Source: Mercurialis annua
Taxonomy: Eukaryota > Streptophyta > Magnoliopsida > Malpighiales > Euphorbiaceae
DNA length: 64,000 bases
Direction of reading: 5' to 3'
NCBI RefSeq assembly: GCF_937616625.2
Contig: NC_065570.1
Span: 5,156,001-5,220,000, forward strand
Below are positions 58,004 through 64,000 of this stretch, one piece after another. The number at the start of each line of letters is the position of its first letter. Positions within the stretch are counted from its first letter, which is position 1. A program made the translations under genes and the position numbers. The notes under the pieces are model-generated. The model did no database searches and had not been told where the DNA came from. It worked only from the letters and a program-made list of their open reading frames with translations.

Positions 58004-61000
58004 ATGGGTAATTCATGGTTTTTCATTTGGGTTTTGCTTTTAGGATTAATGGGTAGCTGTGTTTATGGTTTGGGTGTTAATTGGGGGACTCAGGCAATTA
58101 ATAAATTGCCACCAAGAACTGTTGTGAAGATGTTGAAAGATAATGGTATTCAAAAAGTTAAACTTTTTGATGCAGATAAGAACACCATGAGTGCTCTTGC
58201 TGGCTCTGGTATTGAGGTTATGGTTGCTATACCTAATGATCAGCTTGCTGTTATGAATGATTATGATCGTGCTAAGAATTGGGTTAGAAGAAATGTTACA
58301 ACTTATCACTTCAATGGAGGTGTTAACATCAAGTAAGTTCTACCTTTTTTTTTGCTTTATTTTGGAGTAATTTGAGTTGGTTGGCTTTTTTTATCTTTTC
58401 TTGTTTGTAATGATGTTGATCACATGATATTCACATTAATTTATGTAATGTAACTTGTGTTTTTTCATGTGTTTTTGGCTGTTATTTGTATTTTTGTGAT
58501 TATGGTTTGAATTTTAGAAGTTTCATGAATCTATTCGAGGTATTGATGTTCAGGAAGTTTGATATCAAATTGATTTTGTTGTTCCATTCATCAATTTTAG
58601 ATTAGTGAAGTATTGATTTTTTTATTGGCAATGATAGAAATGGAGTTGATTTTTTTTTCCTTTCATGAAAATTAGATAAGGGGCAGTTTGCTGCATATGT
58701 TTTGGAAAATCTGATAATTTGATATATTCTGCAAGAAGTTATCAACTCTTGTTACTTAAATTACATTGATCAGAACTAGTTAGTACGGACACTTCATTCA
58801 ATGAACGTGTTCTGTTCTGGAAACGTCTTGGATACTTGAGGTTTTGGACACCTTAAAATCACATCGTTTCCCTGTGTCAAAGTGTGTTGTTTCTCCGTGT
58901 CCGTGTCCGTCCTACCTAGATCAGAAGGCTCGAGTGGCCCTTGGCAGTGTCCATGTTATCTTTCTTAGAAATCAACTACCTTTATTGTATCAGTATGAAG
59001 AGTTATGCAGTTTATCACATAATTATTCTGCAAGCATGTGGCAGTTGCTATATAGTTGATTTTGAGTTGCTAATTGGAAAAAATAATTATCGTTTATGGG
59101 TGATTTGCATTAATGCTTAGCATGTAAATCTGTTGTCTAATATCCACTTCATTTCATTGTAGTTTATTTAATGTTATACTTTCTGAAATTCAAGTCTCTA
59201 TTTTTTAATTTGTACTATAGATTCTTATAGCACATGCTGAGCAGTTGTGAATTGTGATAAAAGGAAAAAGGAAATTAGAATCTTACCAGGGACTCCAACT
59301 TTATGTGCAGAACTTTATATACCTTTTCTTCTACACTCAGCAATCAATCAGAATTGTTTGATTCCCTTGTTTTTTGTTTTTATTTATGAGATAACTTATT
59401 GAAATGATAAAAGGTAAAAAAGGACTAATTGGATTATCAGAAATATTTTTAACTCTTTCTTGATGTTTTATTTTTTGAGAGACTTGATTTTATGGTTTTG
59501 GTTCTTTAAAATTCATGATCTTCTATTGATGTCCTGTAAGAATAAGTGAGGGGCTCATCAGATTTTCATTATTCAAGTTTAATATTTATAGTTTGTATTT
59601 GTTAATGCATTTTTTATACACCGTGTTAAAGTATATTCATAATAAAATCTTTCTTGTGGACGATGGAAAAGTAAAATAATTGGGTGGTCTTTTAGTACTG
59701 TTTGATGTCTGTTGTTGGACTTAAATTGATCTTCTGCGGATGTTGAAACTGAATACATTCTCCATTAGATGTGTGTGCCATTTACGGTCAAGAAAATGAT
59801 GCTTTTGCATTGTAGAAATATCTTCTGAAGTTGAAGCTGTGGAATGCAATTTGTCGCAGTAATGTGAATATTGACTAATGAAATGGAACAGGTCCAATTG
59901 ATCGTGTCAGCTTCATTAAAACATTTCTATTTTTATTATCGGTTTTAGTTGCATTATAAATTAGTAGAGTTGCGGAACATGTGGATTCCTTATTATTAAT
60001 TTATTAAATCTGTTTATTTAGGTTCAATTTGGTATAGATTGCGAATTAAACCTCGGAGTTAGATTCTGCATTTTTACGCATTTATTATGTCTGTGCAGGT
60101 ATGTCGCAGTTGGGAATGAGCCTTTCCTCACGGCTTACAATGGATCATTTTTAAATATCACGTTCCCAGCGCTTCAGAACATTCAAAACGCCCTCAATGA
60201 AGCTGGTGTAGGAGACTCCATAAAGGCCACCGTGCCTTTAAATGCTGACGTCTATGACTCGCCCATTGATCAGCCTTATCCATCTGCTGGAAGATTCCGC
60301 ACAGATATTAATGATATTATGACCAACATTGTTCAATTTCTGCATAAGAACAATGCACCTTTCACCATAAACATCTATCCATTCCTGAGTCTCTATGGAA
60401 ACGATCACTTCCCTTTCGACTATGCTTTCTTTGATGGGGCACCTCAACCTGTAGTTGATAAAGGTACTGGAATCCAATACACCAATGTATTTGATGCTAA
60501 CTTCGATACGTTGGTCTCATCACTCAAAGCAGTTGGTCTTGGAGACTTGCCCATCATAGTTGGGGAAGTCGGCTGGCCTACTGATGGCGACAAAAATGCG
60601 AGAATGGATTATGCATATAGATTTTATAATGGTCTCCTACCACGACTTGCGAAAAATAGTGGCACCCCACTTCGGAATGGATACATAGAAGTCTACCTGT
60701 TTGGTCTTCTCGACGAGGATGCCAAAAGTGTAGCTCCTGGAGACTTCGAGCGCCATTGGGGAATCTTTGGGTATGATGGTCAACCAAAATTTGCAATTGA
60801 TTTTTCAGGGCAAGGTCAAAACAAGCTTCTTTTGGGTGCACAGGATGTTCAATATCTACCGTCGAGATGGTGTGTGTTTAATCCGAATGCCAAGGACCTT
60901 AGCAAGCTCGCGGATAACATTGATTTTGCTTGTACTTTTTCGGATTGCACGGCTCTCGGATATGGCTCGTCTTGCAATGGATTGGATGCTAATGGGAATG

Positions 61001-61206
61001 CCTCTTATGCATTCAATATGTACTATCAAGTACAAAAGCAAGACCAAATGGCCTGCAATTTTCAAGGGTTGGCTATGGTTACTTCACAGAATCTTTCACA
61101 AGGAACTTGCAATTTTATTGTTCAGATAGCATCACCTTCCTCTCTCATCTATCCGTCACGGTTTGGTTTAGCATTGGTGATTGTGTTAACATTTTTGTTT
61201 TTATAG
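58004..61206 (+). CDS. GPI-anchored-type glucan endo-1,3-beta-glucosidase (GH17 plus X8)
   Basis: Exons 58004-58332 and 60099-61206, intron 1766 bp (gtaagt...gtgcag), 478 aa. The intron lies, as is usual in this family, just before the catalytic block. Signal peptide at 1-22 ([17 protein letters not shown]), then the mature start [10 protein letters not shown]17 barrel: proton donor Glu117 in VAVGNEPF and nucleophile Glu266 in [11 protein letters not shown]8/CBM43 domain from Trp367 (WCVFNPN) to about 450 with the usual cysteines ([18 protein letters not shown]). The hydrophobic C-terminus ([14 protein letters not shown]) after a small-residue site fits a GPI anchor. The enzyme hydrolyses callose at the cell wall or plasmodesmata. 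Closest recalled relatives are Arabidopsis endo-1,3-beta-glucosidases 5 and 6. Both catalytic residues are intact. Confidence 0.94.
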
Positions 61207-61989
61207 GTTTTTTTTTGTAGATAATTATTTTGAATTATGAAGTTGAGTTTACTAATTTATTTAATAAAAATTGGAAGATATTCTTGATTTCCTAGCTTGT
61301 TCATTTGATGTTTTTAGCATGAATTGACATCTAGATAAGTTAGAAATATGGTGCTGCATTACAGCAGGCTCCATGTTTTTAATAGAATAAAAGGTCAACG
61401 CAGTCTTCATACTTATTTTTTAGGATCAAATTAGTTCATTTTAACTTTTTGTGTCAATTAGGTATTCAAATATATTTGGTCAACTAAAGTCTTTAAACTT
61501 TTTTAATTTAGATCAAATAGCTCATTCAAATGCGCGACTTATTTGGCCTCCAAAACACAAGTTTGAGGATCTAGTTGACTGGTAAAATAAAAAATAATTT
61601 AATTGATCTGAAAACATAAGTTCAAGGATCTAATCGATCCAAAAAAATTAATGAATTTATCTGATTTCGAAACATAAATTTAAGAACCGCATTGGCCCTT
61701 TCTTCTTTTTTAGTACTCCTATGTTGTTTGTGAAATAAATTTAAATGTTCTTTAATACAAAGATAATAAAATGAAAAGTAAGATATTAAAAATATCAACA
61801 GTTAGAGATAAATAAATTGAACCTATACTATTTTAATGTAAATTTACATTGCTTTTCGTGTTATAGGTTGTTTTAAGGATCAAACTAAACTGACCGGTTT
61901 TAGATAATATATCTATGCTATTCTCAAAAACTACTACCTCTCTACTATAAACAATAATTAATAACTACTATTAACAGTCGAACCAAATA
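61207..61989. other. 3' flank of the glucanase gene
   Basis: 3' UTR, then repeat-like DNA. 61391-61705 is a loose foldback (AAAGGTCAACGCAGTCTTCA against the complement of the segment ending GCATTGGCCCTTTC) without a visible target duplication. Confidence 0.4.
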
Positions 61990-61998
61990 GATTTTGAA

Positions 61999-62188
61999 GG
62001 ATTGGGATTCCCTCAAACTTGAAGGGGTCATGTTCATAATTTACACCGTTCATTGTAAAATGAACGGTGTAGATTAATTTGATTAAAATTGTACCTTTTT
62101 GATCTACACCGTTCATTTTACAATGAACGGTGTAGATCGTGAACATGACCCCCTCAAGTTCAAAATGAACTTGAGAGAATCCCAATCC
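61999..62188. mobile_element. Mutator-type MITE with perfect 9-bp duplication
   Basis: 190-bp foldback with ends GGATTGGGATTCCCTCAA and the near-complement, flanked by a perfect GATTTTGAA at 61990-61998 and 62189-62197. Each arm holds its own near-perfect palindrome around TACACCGTTCATT / AATGAACGGTGTA, so the strand can fold in two ways. Confidence 0.92.
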
Positions 62189-62394
62189 GATTTTGAAACA
62201 TTTAAATGACCTGGTCACCAAAACTTGTGAAGTGGTTTTATCAAAGGCCATAATCCATTTTTAGACTTTTGTATTTTCAAAAACAATTAACGATCTGTAC
62301 AAAAATACATAAAATGTAAGAATATTTATAAAATTTAATTCCAAAATCAAAATTTGGAAGCCATGCTCCAACATGCTTCATCGTGTTTTTGAAA

Positions 62395-62990
62395 GAAAAA
62401 TAATTCAAATAGTTTCAAACAGTTTTTAAAACACACTTTGGCAACTATTTTCAAAAGACAGGTTATAAAAGGAATTTCAACGATTTTTAATTTACAGTTT
62501 TGCAACCATTTTTCAAAAATAATTTATAAAAGAATTTTAAACAGTTTCTAAAAATATAATTTGCAATTTTTTAAACAGTTTAAAAAAATACTTAGTTTCA
62601 AACACTTTGTAATGATTTTAATAACCATTTAAAAAAAAACAGTTTATAAGGATTTCAAACGGTTTTTTATTACAGTTTTACAACTTTTTTTAAAAAACAA
62701 TTTATAAAAAATTGTTTCAAACAATTTCTAAAAATACAATTTGCAACTTTTTTCTAAAAACAATTTCAAAACAACGGTTTCAAACAGTTTAAAATATTTT
62801 CTAAAACAACAACTTCAAACAGTTTAAGAAAATTTCTAAAACATAGTTTTACAACTGTTTATAAAGGTTTTAAATGGTTTTCATACAGACAATTGCTAAA
62901 AATAGTTTCAAATGGTTTTCATACAGTTTCAAACGGTTTCACACTGTTTCTAATAGTTTCAAACGGTTTTAAACTGTTTATAGGTAAAAC
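62395..62990. repeat. Degenerate tandem array, period about 60 bp
   Basis: Successive units of about 60 bp contain TTATAAAAGGAATTTCAAAC, then a TTTCTAAAAATACA stretch and TTTGCAAC-T-run. About ten diverged copies of the core TTTCAAAC(A/G)GTTT are present. Extremely A+T-rich and without open frames. Confidence 0.65.
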
Positions 62991-64000
62991 ATATTCTTTG
63001 CATATAAAATCATAAAAATGATAAATCCATCAATTTTTCCGACGAGTGTAAAACACACTCCATTTCCATTCAAAATCGATTCATCATTATATATTTAGGT
63101 CGATATAGTGTACAACTAACTTGACACGTTGACAAAATGTGTCATAATATCAAACTTTAAGAGAGACCAGATAAACAAAAATCACTAGTATATGGACCTA
63201 TTAAATTAAAATTTGAAAAAGAAACTAGATAAACACAAATTTCAAAATGTAGGGTCTTTTTCTTATTTTTAACGTAAAAATTATTAATCACTTAATAAGC
63301 GACTGAGCTACACGCTCCCCTCGTCTAATAAAGGGACCTCAAAATGAGTTTGGATTTCATAAAATGAAGCATGCATGTGTACACTAGACTGGTATGTCAC
63401 TTCCCCAATAGCAAATCATGTGATTTAAAATTCAATGAACCCTGTTTTGGCGGGACCTGGTAGTAGTTCAAATCCAAAACTTCAAAAATTATTTGATGTA
63501 CTCTTTCATTTATGCCTCCCGTCAAACACCTACCAATACAACATAACAAACCCTTTGCCTTCCTCTCATAGATCTATCCAATCATAATTTTCAATAGATA
63601 CAGGCAGCCCTTGCCACGGTTCATGAACCGGAATTTCAGTTCGGTTCGATTTTAAAAACTCAGACACCATCATATAGTTTAAATCAATATAGTTTAATTT
63701 TAAAGAGGATGGGAGCCGTGTTTCAAATACAGAATCGACAAACGGTTTGGAGAAATTGTCATTTTATCATAGGTTAGATCAATTTAATCTATTAGTCATT
63801 TTTCAAAAATTACTATTTAAAAGATTATGTTTTACTTGTTTAACTGAATTAAACTCGTTTTTTTTTAAACAAAATCAATCACCGGTCTCTAATTGAATTC
63901 ATAATAAAAATAATTTATCAAAATGGACAAAATATATAAACATAGACGTTATTTTTGACTAAACACACACTGTAATTCGAATTAAAATTAGTGGGAAGTA
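62991..64000. other. Gene-free right end of the window
   Basis: A+T-rich DNA. About 63615-63660 has GGTTCATGAACCGG and CAGTTCGGTTCGAT wording found in degraded plant transposons. No coding signal. Confidence 0.35.

Noticed and set aside
58844..59059. 71-codon frame in the glucanase intron
   Set aside because: Falls wholly inside a well-defined intron and shows no domain.
63270..63345. tRNA-like stretch (GTGTAGCTCAGTCGC on the minus strand)
   Set aside because: Only a box-A-like piece is present; no box B and no cloverleaf can be formed.

Overview
This window is nuclear DNA of a core eudicot plant, roughly two thirds A+T. The signs are multi-exon genes with GT-AG introns and AT-rich introns, and plant-only families: a chloroplast NDH accessory subunit, a DYW-type PPR protein, a MYB-CC regulator, a GH17 glucanase with an X8 domain, and a SINE-type KASH protein. 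Stowaway, hAT, Mutator and Helitron non-autonomous elements fill the gaps. The protein flavour suggests a rosid, perhaps Malpighiales, but that is a weak guess. No bacterial, organellar or viral segment was seen.

Layout. 1-874 (+) is the 3' part of a PNSB2/NDF2-like gene. It converges on a SINE1/2-like nuclear-envelope gene on the minus strand (1137-3744). An ING2-like chromatin reader follows (6087-9401, -), then a small intronless gene of unknown function (10199-10657, -). From 11743 the plus strand carries a two-exon mitochondrial-type PPR-DYW gene (to 15066), a LINE ORF1-like remnant (16060-17094), and two neighbouring short-chain dehydrogenase/reductase genes, one intronless (17604-18410) and one with an intron (19135-21221). 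21.2-37.2 kb has no recognisable gene and is a graveyard of small transposons. A PHL2/PHL3-like MYB-CC gene (37368-39400, +) and the 16-exon NOT3 gene (41450-50911, +) come next. A second transposon-rich gap (51-57.6 kb) precedes a GPI-type beta-1,3-glucanase gene (58004-61206, +). The end is repeat-rich and gene-free.

The genes are ordinary single-copy housekeeping and regulatory genes with no shared pathway. They serve photosynthetic cyclic electron flow, nuclear-envelope and cytoskeleton anchoring, histone-mark reading, organelle RNA editing, carbonyl detoxification, phosphate signalling, mRNA deadenylation and callose turnover. What links them is probably ancestral gene order: in Arabidopsis, as I recall the locus numbers, SINE1 and ING2 are adjacent, and so are the PPR gene At4g13650 and UNE16/PHL3.

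Most notable observations: a probable start codon split by an intron in the SINE1/2-like gene; a presequence exon that completes the PPR protein; a LINE ORF1 fragment followed by a second copy of the PPR gene's downstream DNA; seven Mutator-type miniature elements, six of them with 9-bp flanking repeats matching at 9 or 8 positions at both ends and mutually unrelated termini; two Helitron-like elements with intact ends; and three copies of one tRNA-derived SINE with target-site duplications. I found no convincing new functional system.
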